Of a stretch of DNA of 64,000 bases, positions 23,537-37,700 are shown piece by piece. Under the pieces are notes generated by a model. It searched no databases and was not told where the DNA came from. It saw nothing but the letters and a program-made list of their open reading frames with translations. This DNA comes from Daphnia carinata. Its lineage: Eukaryota > Arthropoda > Branchiopoda > Diplostraca > Daphniidae. The translations under genes were made by a program, and so were the position numbers. How positions within the stretch are numbered: position 1 is the stretch's first letter; each line of letters starts with the position of its first letter. The stretch spans positions 6,734,679 through 6,798,678 of the forward strand of contig NC_081337.1 of the NCBI RefSeq assembly GCF_022539665.2, in the 5' to 3' direction.

Positions 23537-26500
23537 ATGTCTTACACTCGCATTTATCTCGCTGTGGCTTTCCTCTACCTTGCCACAGTTCAACTGCCCT
23601 TCACTGCTGCCAACAATCAAGTAAGTTGCAATTTTTTTTTTTGTTTTCAGTCTTTCTTCCTTCGTTTCGATGGCTGTATGTATTCTCCTTCGTCTAATTG
23701 ATTAGTCACGACAATAGGGCATGTCAGATGCTTGTTTTCTTCCGCCCTTTTTCACAGCCACGTATGGCATCGATGATAAAAGGTCGTCGAGAATCGTCGA
23801 TATCTTGTTATTACGAGATAACTGCATGTCGTCAGGTCGCATTGACTTTGTCGCCGCCGTACAAATCACGACGAATCATCGTCGATATGCACGGCCACCT
23901 GCCAGGACAGGCCACCTACAGTCTTTCATCCGCCTTTAGCCTTGTCTCACCTTGGCTTACTTCCCGCGTTCTGCCTCACCTTAAGTCCTGGACAACTGAC
24001 GTCCTCAACACATAGAGACCGCACTCACAGTGGGTGCGCACGTCCCGCCTGTCTACATGACGGGAATAGGGAAAAACACTGGCCTCTCTTTCAACTGGTA
24101 TTATTCAAATGATGGGATACCATATGTACAAGGAAATAAAAACGGAGAGGAAAAAAAGAATGACAACGATCGGTGATTTCGGTGGAGGTCTTACGAATCC
24201 GGAAAGAAGAAAACAGAAAATAAACATACGCTAATGGAGACGGCATCTTTAGGTGCGGTGTTTCAAATGGTCCAGCATGCGCAAAGCGAGGACGCCCGGC
24301 ATTGAAAGTTATCCTGACAAAGCGCAGATTATTGAAAAGAACAAAATATCCTTCCGTCATCGATAAAAATAAAAAATACTTCCGCCATTGCTGGGATAGG
24401 GGGCAGACGCGGAAAAGTGGAAGCAGTGAGGAAACGAGCAAACGAATAAGAAAAAGAAAAAGATGGATGAAGAAGAGAGAGCATCCAGACGAGAAATGCG
24501 TGAGATGTGCACGCGTCATTTTGCCGCTTGATAGATGGGACGTTTAAAAGCGCGGCGATGCAAAGCCGGCGGCTTTCTTCCTAACATGTCAAGCTGCCTA
24601 GCAAAAAGAAAAAAAAAAGCGTAAGCGTTTACATCATCGACGCCGCAACGCATGATGGAATTTTGGCAATTTTCACCAAGTCTTTTTCCGTCCAATTTCT
24701 ATTCATAAGACGTTTCTTATTCAGGGGAATGCATTCTTAAATGAGGAATAACCGCAAACTCTTCTTGTAATTCCGTCTTTTTTTCTGCTTTCTTCTTTTC
24801 TTCCGCGATCCGTTTAATCGACGAACCATCCATTGATATTATACGTGCACTGATGCGGTTTGCTCAATGCCAAGCGTCTTTTTAAAGGGAGTTTATTAGG
24901 CGTTGCGTTCGCGATGATGTCATCAATGAGTCGAACATTTTTTCAGATTAAACAGCTAAATGAACTCCAGGAATTTGATTCGTTCAGTGAAAGGAAGGGT
25001 CAACAATGGAGAAAGACTGGTAGGAAAAAAACATGTGCCATTCAACGTAAGATTCGCGATTTGCGAGCAAGCTAGTTCCCCCCAAAAATTGAGCTTTCTC
25101 CGTTGATTGATTGCTTGAACCGACGATAGAATGATTCGGAAGGCTCGATTAGCTTTCCGGTCTTCCTTTGCAGCTTACCAAAGAAAATAACAGGTACAAA
25201 CAGGAAGAACAGGAACTAGATGAAATCGGGCACCGAGTTGTGAACGGGATACAAACTTTCACGTCTTTTCGCTTTATTTGTATTGTTTCGCGTGATTTTA
25301 TTTGCGAGATGCGTACAACAAAGTCGTTTTTATGTTCAACATTTTTTTGTTTCTTGTGCGCTCGTTTGTGTAACAATCCTCACACGATAGCACGCGAGTC
25401 TACAATCAGGGACTAAAAAGGACGGCAGTAGGGCAGTGTCATCATCAATAGCGTCCGTTCATTGAAGGAGAAAACGCCCTGCGACGCCTGTTGGCCGCTT
25501 TCTCCTCTTATCGATGGGGATAAAAAGTAATCGTATCAGACCGAAAAAAAGAAAGAAAAAAAAGAAACACACGCAAAAAAAAAAAAGAGGAATAATAGTC
25601 GTGCGAGAGAGGGAAAAGAACGGAGAAGATCGAGGCTATGTTTACACGCCAGCGGGAGAGCGCGTGTGCGACATGAATCTCCTGCAGGCGCAACATCTGC
25701 GCGTACGGGACGCGTGCGAAGCCTTCGATTCCCGAGAAGGGCCTGCACGGTTTCGCTTGCCTGCTCACGCGCCAGCAGAGATGGCAGTCGACCTCTTTCG
25801 ACGACAATCGTCTAGTAATGAACCGGACCGTGATCAAAGTGAAACAAAACGAAACGCAATTGCCTATTTTTGTAAAAACGGTCGGTATACATACCGTATG
25901 ACACGCTTGAACGACGAGAAAATTACAATCGAAATGTTTAATCGAGCAGCTCAAAGTGATCGTGTACTTCCCTGGCGGCCAACATCCTACACACGCGCGC
26001 TTATAGAGAAGATAGTCATCAAAATCATTTAAAATAACAATAATAATCGTAATAACGTAAAAAAAAAATAAGGGGGACCTTCCCGATTTCGTTGGAGTCC
26101 TCGTTTTTGGACCGAAAGTCCTCATAGAATGCTATGAACTGTCTACTAGATATCAGCCGAGCGTAACCGTTCACTCTGGATTTTTCTTTTTTTTTCTGTT
26201 GGTATGGCTGCATTGTTAGAAAGGAGGAAAGAAAAAAAACAAAACAAAAAAAACCTTAAAGAATAGAACGTAACGCATACACACATGCCCCGCTCTGGAG
26301 CGTCTTATTTTCCACTACACGTGCCCTATATTTCTTGCGTTTGATGCGTGTTTCAATTCTTTTTGTTTTGTATTTGTTTGCGTGTTGTTGCTTTTTTAAT
26401 TTTATTTATTTATTACGATTTTTGTTTGTTTTGCTGGAAGGGAAGCATGGTTCCAGGTAGCTAGACCGGGTGTAAATAAACTAGAGCAATACGGATTACC

Positions 26501-29500
26501 ATATAGACCAAACGGCATAGGATGACCGTTGCGCAAGTGTAGTAAGGCGACCCACTTTTTTTTTTTCACCTCTTCACACAATCCATAACTCCCTGTTGAA
26601 AGATACAACACCGTTGTTCTGTTTGTATTTCGGTCGTGATGTCTTCTTTCTTGAAAAAAAAAAAAAACAAACAAAAAACTCGTGACAGATTACGTCATCG
26701 CCGAGAAGGCAAAAGGCCATTCTCAAAGTATGGTCTGCCAGTTGACTGCATATTCAGGATGATTCCGATGCATACCGGTGGGTTGTGGGCGTCCTTATAG
26801 AGAGACACGCGTCCGCCAAACCGATGAGTGGTAAAAATAAAATGTCTTTTCTGCTTTATTGGTGGGAAAGAACTGGACAACACGGCCTTGTCGGAGCTTC
26901 AGACATAAAGGTTTTCGTCGACGTAGACTAGCTGCGAAATACCCCATCGTGTGTGCACACACAGGTGCGTGTGCGTTGAGTTGCTCAAGGTTCACCTGAT
27001 GCCATCGTTGTGATGTGCAACCTCGCTCGCGAGTTGATATTCGTGAATAAACCGGCTTCGGTTCCATGCTGAATACCCAAGTCGTTATATTAACAGTCCA
27101 TCCATAATGTATGAATGTTTGTTTTTTTTTCCGTTGTCGGTATTCCTTTTTTTTTTCTCTCTGTACATTTTGCTAGACATTTGTGTTGGCGGAGAGAGAT
27201 CGGTGCAAAAATGCTCGTGTGGCTCACGCTTGTTATTGGACTGCGCCGCGAATGGCATAGAAATGATTGTAGGATTGTGAGAAGTAAAGGAAAAAACTAA
27301 CATGCACATTGAATGAAAAGACGATTGCATTTTTGAAAGACTTGAGGAAGAACAAAAAAAAAAATGCAAGCTTGAGGCTGTACGAGACTAGCAGCGAAAG
27401 CGCACGTACCCACTAGACACTTTCATCGTCATTTTCCCTTACAGACTTCTTCCTTTGATTTTCTTATTTTCTAAAAAAAAAAAAAATGTTTGTCGTTTAA
27501 AGTTAACTTTTCCTTCACGAACCCCGGCGGGCTAATAACTAACTAGTTGGTCGGGCTCGATGGCCTTCACGTATAAAAAGCACGGTTGCAATAGACGTAT
27601 TGAATATATCTCTACGATAGAAATGACAACAATGGGACAAAAACCTACTGCGAGAAAGTAGTCGCTATAGTTTTGCATTGTCGGCTACTTTCGGAAATGA
27701 GTTTTTCCTTTTATCTTGTGAAAATGCACTCGTAAAACTAAACAACGAACGAAAGAAAATATATATATATATATATATATATTCGTTTGGTATGCGCGTG
27801 CGCAACACAATAGAAGAGATGGTAGTAGCAGCAGTGTTAGTTATTGCTTTGGCTTGTTCTCGTACACTCTTGTACTTTATGTTATTTGTTTTCAACGGCC
27901 CTGTCTGGGTGGTGATTTTTTGCCAGGATTTTGTGGGAATCCTTTTTTGGGGTGAATGCACAAATCTTTTTATGGAACATAGTAAACAAGCAAAGAAAAC
28001 AAAAAAAAAACACAAGACTTAAAAACTGATGTTTATGTTACAGGTTCACCATGACATGACGCCAGAGGAACTGCGGCGGGTTTTCCACGTCGATTCCCAC
28101 GATCAAGGTACGTTGTCTTAAATATCGGGCTAGAACAGCGCACTCTTAAAAAACAATAATACAATATTCTGTTATTTGATCAGAATTACGCCTGGTTTAA
28201 AATTACGCAATTGCATGTCTGGAATTTAAAATAAGACATTTGCGGCTTTTCGATCATTGTGGTCTTTATATTTCCTTTGGTGTTTTTTTACAGTTCCAAC
28301 CTATGAAGTCATTAACTTGCGATCAAGGGTAAGGCGCGACGCAGAGCGAGATATCCGCCATGTCGACCTGTCCGCATTTGGCACACGGTAAAAACCCCTT
28401 TTTTAAAATAGAAAACAAATTACAGTATTTCATTCCAAGTTTGAACGACCTTTCATTCATTGCCATCTCATTTATTTTGCGGGCGAAATGTATACAGATA
28501 CAACCTACGACTGGAACGCAACGAACAGCTGCTTCGTGGCGGCAACAAGGTTCGCGTGTGGGTGGCCGACTCGCCATCCGCCGATCAAATGGATGGAAAC
28601 CGAACCCACTTTGGAGGAATCACACTCGAAGAGCTGCCTCAGGTAGGACAGCGTTTTTATTTTTTATGGAAAGCTGATGTTGTACATCATGGTCAGAAAA
28701 CACTCTATGACCTTCCACGTATTAAAGTACAGCCAAACGGTTTGGCATTCTTGAATGGCATCGGTCTCTTGCCTAACCGAGAATAGCGTGGTGACAATTA
28801 GTGGTGACAGCATGACTTGGCCACTTGTCGCGTGCCATAGAGGAAAACGTTGGCTCTTAGCGACGTTTGTCCAGATATATTCCAGTCTATGGCCAGCTGA
28901 CGTCGGCTGGACTGGCGTCCAAGTGAAAGTATATATTTTGCAGCGCGTGATGTGCGTTTGAAATCAAGCCGAGAATGACGTGGGGTCTAGTCAAAAGTCC
29001 AACAGGCAACTTTCTATCCACGATCGCAGTTGCAGACACTAGCTCCCCTGTTGGTTTTGCATTTTGTTTCCTCATCGGGTACGCAACGAAACGAATCGAA
29101 ATCGATCAGTCAGGAAAAAATCCAACGTGAACTAAAAATCCTGGAGCTGTTAACGTCCCTCTTTCAATATTGTTTCTCGCTGATGTGACGAGGATAAGAA
29201 ATTTTTGCCTTGCTTTCTGCATTGCTTAAAACTGATATTTGATCACAAGCGCATAGCAATGTATTGAAATCGAATGTTTGCAGACGCCCGAGCTTCCGTG
29301 TAGCAATCTGCTCTTGTCCTATGCAATGCATTTCCAAGGCTATGTTGCCCGTAGTTGGTGTAGGTGATTGAGTTGCGGAAAAAAAGTCGTTTCGGTTTTT
29401 TGTGTTGGGCGTGCCCTTAGACTCATTTCTTTTGTTTTCCCATTTGCAAGCGTCAGATACGAGGCGGAATTTGGCCTCGAAGGCTTCTTAACTTTTCACG

Positions 29501-31709
29501 GCACGCCTCGTAATTTTCCAAGTCTAAGGTCAATCCCGTAAAAAAAAAAAAATTCATTTAGGGTGCCATGATCGAAGGTGGTCGAGCATCCTGGAGGGTG
29601 TTGCCCATGGCGCTGGAAGAACTGGAGAAAAAACTAGAAAGGTGACGAAAGAGGTGACGTTCTTACATCGACAGAGCAAAGGGACGACAGCATAAAAACT
29701 CGCGAAGAAAGCGAAAGCGGTCCAGCATTTGCTCTAAGTCGTTTCCAGAAAGATAAGAAACTGGACAGCTATCACACACATACTGAGCCGCTTTAGCTGC
29801 TACGACTTAGAACAGGAAAGTAAGGCAAACCGTAACAGCAGTAAAACCTGAAAACGGCCATACGCTTTTGCCTGCGACGGCCTGATTTTTCATCGGGAAC
29901 GAGATCATTAGAAAAGAAGCACTTGCGTTGTTGTTGTTGTCATCGAGATTGATAATTGGTTGTTCAGAGTTTCAGTTTGATTAACATTAGGTTTAGCTGC
30001 CAGCTAGGAGGTGAAAGGTTGCTGGCGCCGGTCCACCGTGTTGAGTTACGTTGGCGTCCCTTTTTCCCGCAGTTTTGTTATTCATACGAGAAAATGAAAG
30101 TTTGAACCAATCTTGCTGATTTTTTTTTTGTTGTTGTTGTTGCGTTTCCTTTCGTTTTTATGTAGAACAACAAGCAAATTTTTGAGTGCGCGAAACACGA
30201 TTCATTTAGGTTTATAGTTTTCTTTAAATGGTCTTGTCCTACAATGCAAAAAAGAGAAAAATCTCAGCCGCCATTAAAGTATTAAAACCAACAAGGCCGC
30301 CAAGACCGCGCCTCGCCCTTCGGCTTTCTCGCCCACTCTTGGGCGAGGCATCGTTATTATTATTATTATTTTTTTTTTTCATTCTTTCAAAACAAAATCC
30401 AAAAAATGCGCTACTGCACACTGAATGTATCTACCATTAAAGAGCATTGGATGAAGCATTTTTTTGCCGTCATCTGAAAGTGCCGCATTTATGAAACCCA
30501 TCATTTTTGTCCCCCTTTCGAAATGTCGACAAACTTGGCAAGATCAAGACAGAGTGATAGATCGGTCGCAAGAAACCGAAATCGCAAAAACAAGACATCA
30601 CGCATGCAAAATAAATAAAGTAAATAAAACGACAGTTTAAAGGCAAGTTGAAGGTAGTTTGTTGTACTTATATCGTCGCTGTGGTGCGATGTCGATCAAG
30701 AAAGCAGATTAACCATTCGCTTCGCGTTTGCCAAACTATCCGGGTTCTTGATCTGGATTTTTTGTTTTTTTTTTCAAATTGGCATCGTCATCAATTCTTT
30801 TCTTTTTTTAGTCGATAGTTTTCCGGTTTATCACGAAAATATTTGTGCGTGGCTTGAAGAGGGAAACGAATTTTGGGGGGGAGGGGGGTTGGTAAACAAA
30901 ATAAAAAGGTAGGACTTTCACCGTCTACGACACTGGGTAAATGACGTCACTTGGCCAGGTGCCTCGAGGAATGAGGATGAAAAGAGTTCAACGCCATTCA
31001 AATGCGGGGGAATGGTCCGAAAAAATAAAAAAGGCAGACAGCTAAGAAAAAAACAAAATAAGTCTGGAGAGAAAAAAAAAGAAAATTTTGAAACAGTAAA
31101 AAAAAAAGAGAAGGGAGAAACGGCCACAAACAATAGCCGCATAAAAAAAAAGTTAATGAACAAAAAGGCCAAACGAAAGATGTTGTGAAACGTGGACAGA
31201 CACACCGCGCAGCAAATGATTACAGCATGTAGAAAGGTAGGCTGCCCTAGGATAAGAAAATGAAAAATGACATGCCAAATAACGAATAGCCTACGTGGCG
31301 AGTGCACGTCGACTAAGAATTAAAAACCACATCTGCACATTGCTTCATCATGGTCTAGTGGACATTTTTCAAAAATTTTCTTTAATACGATTAAACAACC
31401 AGCTATTTATCCATGTAAAGAGGGGAAATGCTACTGGTTTCCAGCTATGAACGAATGTGCTTTTAGCCGGTCAACGTCAACTTTGACGTGGATGGCGGCG
31501 GAAATGAACAACGAAAAAGAAGGAAGAAAGAAAAAAAGAGAAAGAGAAGGAAATTATTTAGAAAAAAAAAAAACTGGGTCAGGATTGTCATTCCCAAAAT
31601 TTGTGAGAGTTTTTATTTGTCTATTTTATTTTTATTTTTTACTTTCACTAGTCCGGGTTCTTTTGAATACTCGGGGCAGTGAGCTTCCATCGCTTACGAT
31701 TCTGTCAAG

Positions 31710-31740
<31 letters not shown>

Positions 31741-34700
31741 TCTGGCCGATCATCCGTCAACGTGACGATGAAAACGCACGTTACTCGGGTGACAGAAATT
31801 ACCTGATTCTTGTTTTTGTTCTTTTTTAAAATTTTCTTTCTCTTATTTTCTCTTTCTCCTGTTGCTAGTATTTCAATCTCCTTTTGCCCCTCACTTCCCT
31901 TTCTAGTCTTTTTATCCCGTCAGACTTCTCCGGTACGACAAATCTCTTATAGCTCGTCTCTTAAGACACGCTTTGCAAATGACTTTTACTCTTCCAGTCT
32001 TTTCTCTTGCCTTTTACCTCCTGTGGCGTTAGATTGGTGGGCACGAAACGACAACTTTCCAACTTGGTCTTTTTCATTGTTCTTTTCACGTTTTTTTTTT
32101 TTTGTGTGTCTCATTGCTTGTTCTTCGACTTCAAAACAAGCACTTTCTTCGGCCCACCACGGCCCAAACCGAAACGGGTTGGCGAAGCAGGCTGGATTGA
32201 GAGCATCAAGTACAGCATCTCGCGAGTTCCCCTTCACTTTCCAAATCAACTTTGAAAATAGATTTAGTAACTGCTCGTCTAACTGACTTTGAAAAAAATT
32301 TTCGTTTCAAAAATGCAAATAAGGATTTATTTGCTTTTTTTGAGTGTGTCCGCGCGTTTGTTCGGGGTAGATAAATGAAACAAAAGCCAATCACTTTCCT
32401 TTCAACTGAAAATTCACCTTGTTTGGAATGAGCTTTATTTCTTCGCTCCTTTTAGGCGACTCAATGTTTGGCCCAATCATCTACGCTTTTTTTCTGCCTT
32501 GAGTCCAGCCCAGAATTTTTTCTGAATAGTTTTTAGTTGATGTTGTTTGTTGTTGTTTTTTTTTTCGCCTTGTTTGACAAGCTTCTCGTGTCTTCTAAGG
32601 AACTATATTACACTACAAAACATTGGCCACGGGTTTTGGAAATCTTAGCCCGTGGAAATCTATACGGAGGAAGGTGGTGTGTGTTTGTTTACTTTTTCTG
32701 ATTTCTATACCATCTTATTGAGCTCCTGCTGCTACGTACGTGCTGCATTCTTCTGCCTTTCAAGGTGTTTCCCCGTTACGACTTGTCTACCACCACATAA
32801 ACTTTGGTACATTATATGATACCAGCCGTGAAACGAATGAAGAAAAGAAAAGCGAAGCACAAGCAGAGAAAAGAAATCCTTCGACCTTTTCTTGTCCCTG
32901 TCGACCGAAGAAGTAGAATGAATCATTCAGGAACTGTGTGCAGTTTCTTCCTCTCCTTGATGATTTTTTATGGTAACATTACCGACTTTAATTATAACCG
33001 TCGCAACCGGTTTCATACAGTGGAGTTGGTCTGCGTTTTCGTATTTCTGCCCTTTTGTTTGTTTGTTTTTTTTCTCTCTCTACTTCCAAAGTCTTTACGA
33101 GTGAAATAAAAAGAGCTCCATGCGATCATCAATGCCAATCGTTCTGGCTAATAATGGTATGGGTCTGGGGGGGAAGATTGTCAGTTACAAGCTGAGTAGT
33201 CATTTTTCAAACCAGTTCTTAACTTTATTCTTTTTTTTTACATTTTATGTGCTGACTGTTTGATTCATCAAGGACGAAGACGTCGGTATCGTCTACCAGG
33301 ATAAGGAGACGATGGCAGCGGTGCTAGTCAACCACGACGCCGAAGATGACGCCCTCATTCTGGTACAGTAACTTGTCTTTCTTCTAATTTTTTTTTTTTT
33401 TCGACTTCAATTTGCCCCCAAAACCGCGGAGTGTTATGATGGATAACATCCACGCCTCAAGTGATTTCCATGCAAGCTACTTATTTTCAAAAATTACTGA
33501 ATTACAAGCACAGTTTCAAACGGCGGAAACAAGTTCCCATGCCGTCCGTATTCACCGCCGTAAGAGCCAATAGAGAGGGAGAAAAAAAAAAGTGATTGGT
33601 CAGAGAAATTTCGGTCAAGATTAGAAAAAAAAAAGACCTTGACTCACCGATGTGGAAACCGATTTGAATTCGGGAAATTATTGAGCTATTTTTCCTCGAG
33701 CCTAGTGAAGAGAAAATGATTTTCAGAAGCAAAGCACGATTTTTTCTTTCTTTTCCTTTTTGATAGCGCAACAGAAGACTGACGACAAACGGAGGAACGA
33801 GAATTGGAGAGAAAATCATGATAAGGAAAAAGAAAAAGAAAAAAAAACCAAATAAATCATATGCGGTGCTCCTCTCGTTCCAGTTCGACCTTGGTTTTCC
33901 GGGACTTTAAGATTCTTTCATTTGAAAAGAAAAGTCATTAGACAGGCACCGCGTTGCTGTTTGGAACAGGGGGGAACCTTGAGCGTTGAAACGACATGGT
34001 GAGCGCGCGCGCCGTTCGTCAGGTTCTTAGATTAAAGACAACTGGTAGAGAGATGGAAAAGAGAAGAGATGGAAGGAAATGAGACAAAGCAATGGCAACC
34101 GTATGGTCCACAAAGAAATAGGGAACGAGAGGCCAAAAGAGGGAAAGGCAAAGTATCTATTTTTCAACGAGATTTTTCTCTTTGGCAGAGCCGAAACGTC
34201 AAGAACATCCAATATCCTCGTAACAAGATTATGAATGGTAAATGGCAGGACGGAGCGGTGAAGGCCCCCAAAAAGACTCAATGTCATCAGCGCGCAACCG
34301 TTTCGACCCATTACACTCTCTGGGAATTGAAAACGAAGTAAAAAAAAAACAAACAAACGATCAAGATAAGCGCGAGAATTATCGAATGGGAAATCCCGCA
34401 TAACCTCGACAGAAACCGGAAAGGGGACACTACAGCAGACGGGGAATGTAGGAAATTTTTAATTGATTAAAATGACCAATGTCGAAAGAAGCCGCTTGAG
34501 AAATGAAGCTTTATCATAAGCAAAGGAATTCCAAAGAAAGTAACAGTTGGCGGCTTTCCTTCTTTCCCTTCTATCTCGCCAAAACACCTGTTGGATTTTG
34601 TATTCAATTTTACTTAAGGAGGTTGTGGCCGCACCTTATACCGATCATCTGCATTTAGGGGTTTCAAAGGTCGTACGTTGGATTTGAAAACTGCGGGAGA

Positions 34701-37700
34701 AAAAAATGTGGTAGACAAAAGGCAGAAATGAAGACAGAAGAAAAAAGCGCCATGATCGTGGATCCTGAAATGGGACAACCTTTGGCCTCTTAAGTAACTT
34801 TAAAAAATAGCACGCGAATAAAAAATGATTGAACAATGGGGAAACGGGCAATGCGGATACGATTGCAGAATTTAGCGATGTCGACAACGTAACTGGCTAT
34901 TGTCGTAAACTAAACGACTGACTCTTGATTATAGTTGTCCATCAAGCTCCACCATCTTTTACGTCCTGTCATAGAGGGAATAGCGCTCAGCCGTTTTCCT
35001 TGTTCATTCTTGGCTTCCTCTAAATTCTTTTTTTTTTAAACCATGAAAAAAACGAAAAGAAACTAAAAAAACACTAAAGCAATTGTTCATAATTTAATCA
35101 AATAGGATGGAACTATCGGGAGTGAATTGGTCATTCGTCCTCTGCCCGCTAAACACCGCCAACAGCAGAAGAAGCCGGCCGGGGTCCAGCTTCAGAGCGG
35201 CTCTCACGACGACGAGATGTTCATGGACGAAGAAGATTTCCGCTCGGCCGATTTCATGACCCCGTCGCCGCCGTCGACTCTGCCGCCGGCCAACGACACG
35301 GAGAACGCTTTAATCCGCAAAAAGCGCTCTGTCTTTGATATGCAGCACAGCATTGGCTCCCACATTGTTTACAAGCGAGCCGCCATCCAATCCGATGACG
35401 ATTATGGTACGTTTATATTGCTTTTTTTTTTCCTTTTCTTAGGTTCTTTTCTTTTCGTTTATTTTTTATTTTCTTATCTTGATGCTGTTCCCCTTTGTTG
35501 TTATGTCGCCCATCTGATATTCAAATAGCTTGAAAATGTAGTTTTAATGAGTCTAGCAGGATTGCAATGGGGGCTCGGAACGAAACGCTTTCGTAGTTTT
35601 CTCGTCCATCCGAAGCACAGCCATTAGCCCATTTGGCGATCATCTTTTTATTTACGACGGAACCATTTTCTATTTTTTCTTTTCTTGGTGGGAGAATCAG
35701 GTTTGGGTTTTTAGCTGGGAGGTTCGATCAGCTGGTGAAAGGATTTTGGACAGAGATGGAACAAGGAAAAAGAAACAATGTACTTGAATAGAGACAAGCG
35801 GCCAAGCGCAAAATCAAGTACCATATGGGATCGTCCTTGAATGGCACGTTAAGTTCTGGTGATTTTCACGGCTATATTACGGCCATCTAAGAGAAAATCT
35901 CGCTTGAGAGCAGCGATCAAATCGAGGCTTCATTGAACCCGTGAATCCAATAAAGAAAGTAGTTATACAGGGTACTTCTCAGATGTTCACCTATCTAAGC
36001 TATTTTATCCTTTCCTATCATTTAAACACTAAATAATGAACCAAAATAATAAGACAGAAAATAATGACCAATTAAACTGTATATGTGACGCAGAATTCGA
36101 TTGCTTTTTATACTCATTTTTTTTCTCAATATCTTTCTTTTCCGGAAATTTCAGCATTTATGGAAATGGATTTGCCTCCAACGGGGAAATCACAGCGCAT
36201 GCCACGCCAGAAACGCAGTGCACCACCAACTATCTATCCTGAAATTTTAGTGATCGTCGACTACGATGGTTACAGGTAAGGACATGTGTTTTTAGCACCT
36301 TAAATCGCCTTGTCCCTCCTTCGATTCGCCAATCACGTCCAATACTTGGTGTGTTTACACCCACTGTGACAACCTTTCCGAACTTGAAATAATATTTGCA
36401 TGGTTTCTCCGATCGCAGGTTGCACAACGGCGACAACGCCGAGATCAAGAAGTATTTCGTCTCCTTCTGGAACGGCGTCGACCTCCGCTACAAGTTGCTT
36501 AAAGGACCCAAAGTGCGCATCAGCATCGCCGGCATCATCATCTCCAGGGTGCGTCGTACAATGGCTTTTCAAATTTTTTGTTACCTTCTTTCTCGTGCCA
36601 GCTTTCTTTTTCCTTTGTGTCGTTATTGTAAAAAAAACAAAAAACAACTCCAACTAATGGTGATTGAATGTGGTTAAACACAGGGACGAGACGCGACTCC
36701 TTATTTCGAGAAGAACCGTGTCGGGCGCAACGCAATCGACTCGACAGCGGCCCTGACTGATATGGGAAAGTACCTGTTCCAGGAGAGGCGCTTACCCGTC
36801 TACGACATTGCCGTAGCCATAACCAAGTAAGTTAGCCACCTCTCGATTGCTCTTAAAGATAACCGAGTATTCTCAGATCGTATACACAAGCGAACCGTAA
36901 GAATTTGCCTTTTTTAACGTCGTACAACAAGTTTGCTCAGTTGGCCATTTTCGTTTGATGGTTCTCGTTGACGTTTGGAAGCGAGAAAATATTCAACAAC
37001 AAAAAAATTATCTTGAAAACGTGGAGCATTTTGACACATTTGAATTTCTAATTCAATGGCTTTTTGTGCTGTTTTTTTTTGTTCTCTTGTCCGTCCTTCT
37101 TCTCCTTCTTGCACCCGAATATTGCAGGTTCGACATGTGCCGACGTCGTAAAAGCGGCCGCTGTGCGAACGGCACCGCCGGTAGGTCTCTCGCTTTAGCC
37201 CCCTCCCTTGCTTTCCTCGTTTGTTCGTCCAATCCTTCATTCCTTATAGCCGATTTCCAGTGAAGCTAACCGCCATCGCTTTCGTTACTAACAATCCTCC
37301 AGCTCTTCCATTGATGTGCTTTTTATATATATATATATTTCCTCTCGCTCTCTTTTTTAAAGCCCTCTCGTCTGCGGGAGGTAAAAGAAATGCTAATCGT
37401 TAAGGTGAGCCTTCCATGAATGGTAAAAACAAAAATAAGAACCAAATGTCTGTCGAATATGCTAGTCGCTTCTAGCCAAGCTAAAAGGCCATCGCGTTGA
37501 GCGGGCTCGTCTTTGAGCAGTCCCCGTCGTTACGATAAGATACAGAAAGATCAACGAAATTGTGCCGCACTGCAATTTTTGCCTGTACAGCCAATTTTTT
37601 TTATCGAAAATTTTCGTTGTAAACCGCAACTTATACGAACAGAGTCCAGGATATTAGGAAAGACAACTGAAAAGACTTGAGTAATTCATTTAACGGACTT

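Noticed and set aside
25508-26125. Long open frames on both strands inside metalloprotease intron 1 (172 and 205 codons)
   Set aside because: They begin in Lys- or Phe-rich homopolymer sequence, overlap each other antisense, match no family I know and lie within an intron. Chance is more likely.
29562-29641. Open 80-nt stretch between an AG and GTGACG in metalloprotease intron 4
   Set aside because: Inclusion would shift the frame, since the flanking exons join in phase 0, and the propeptide is complete without it.
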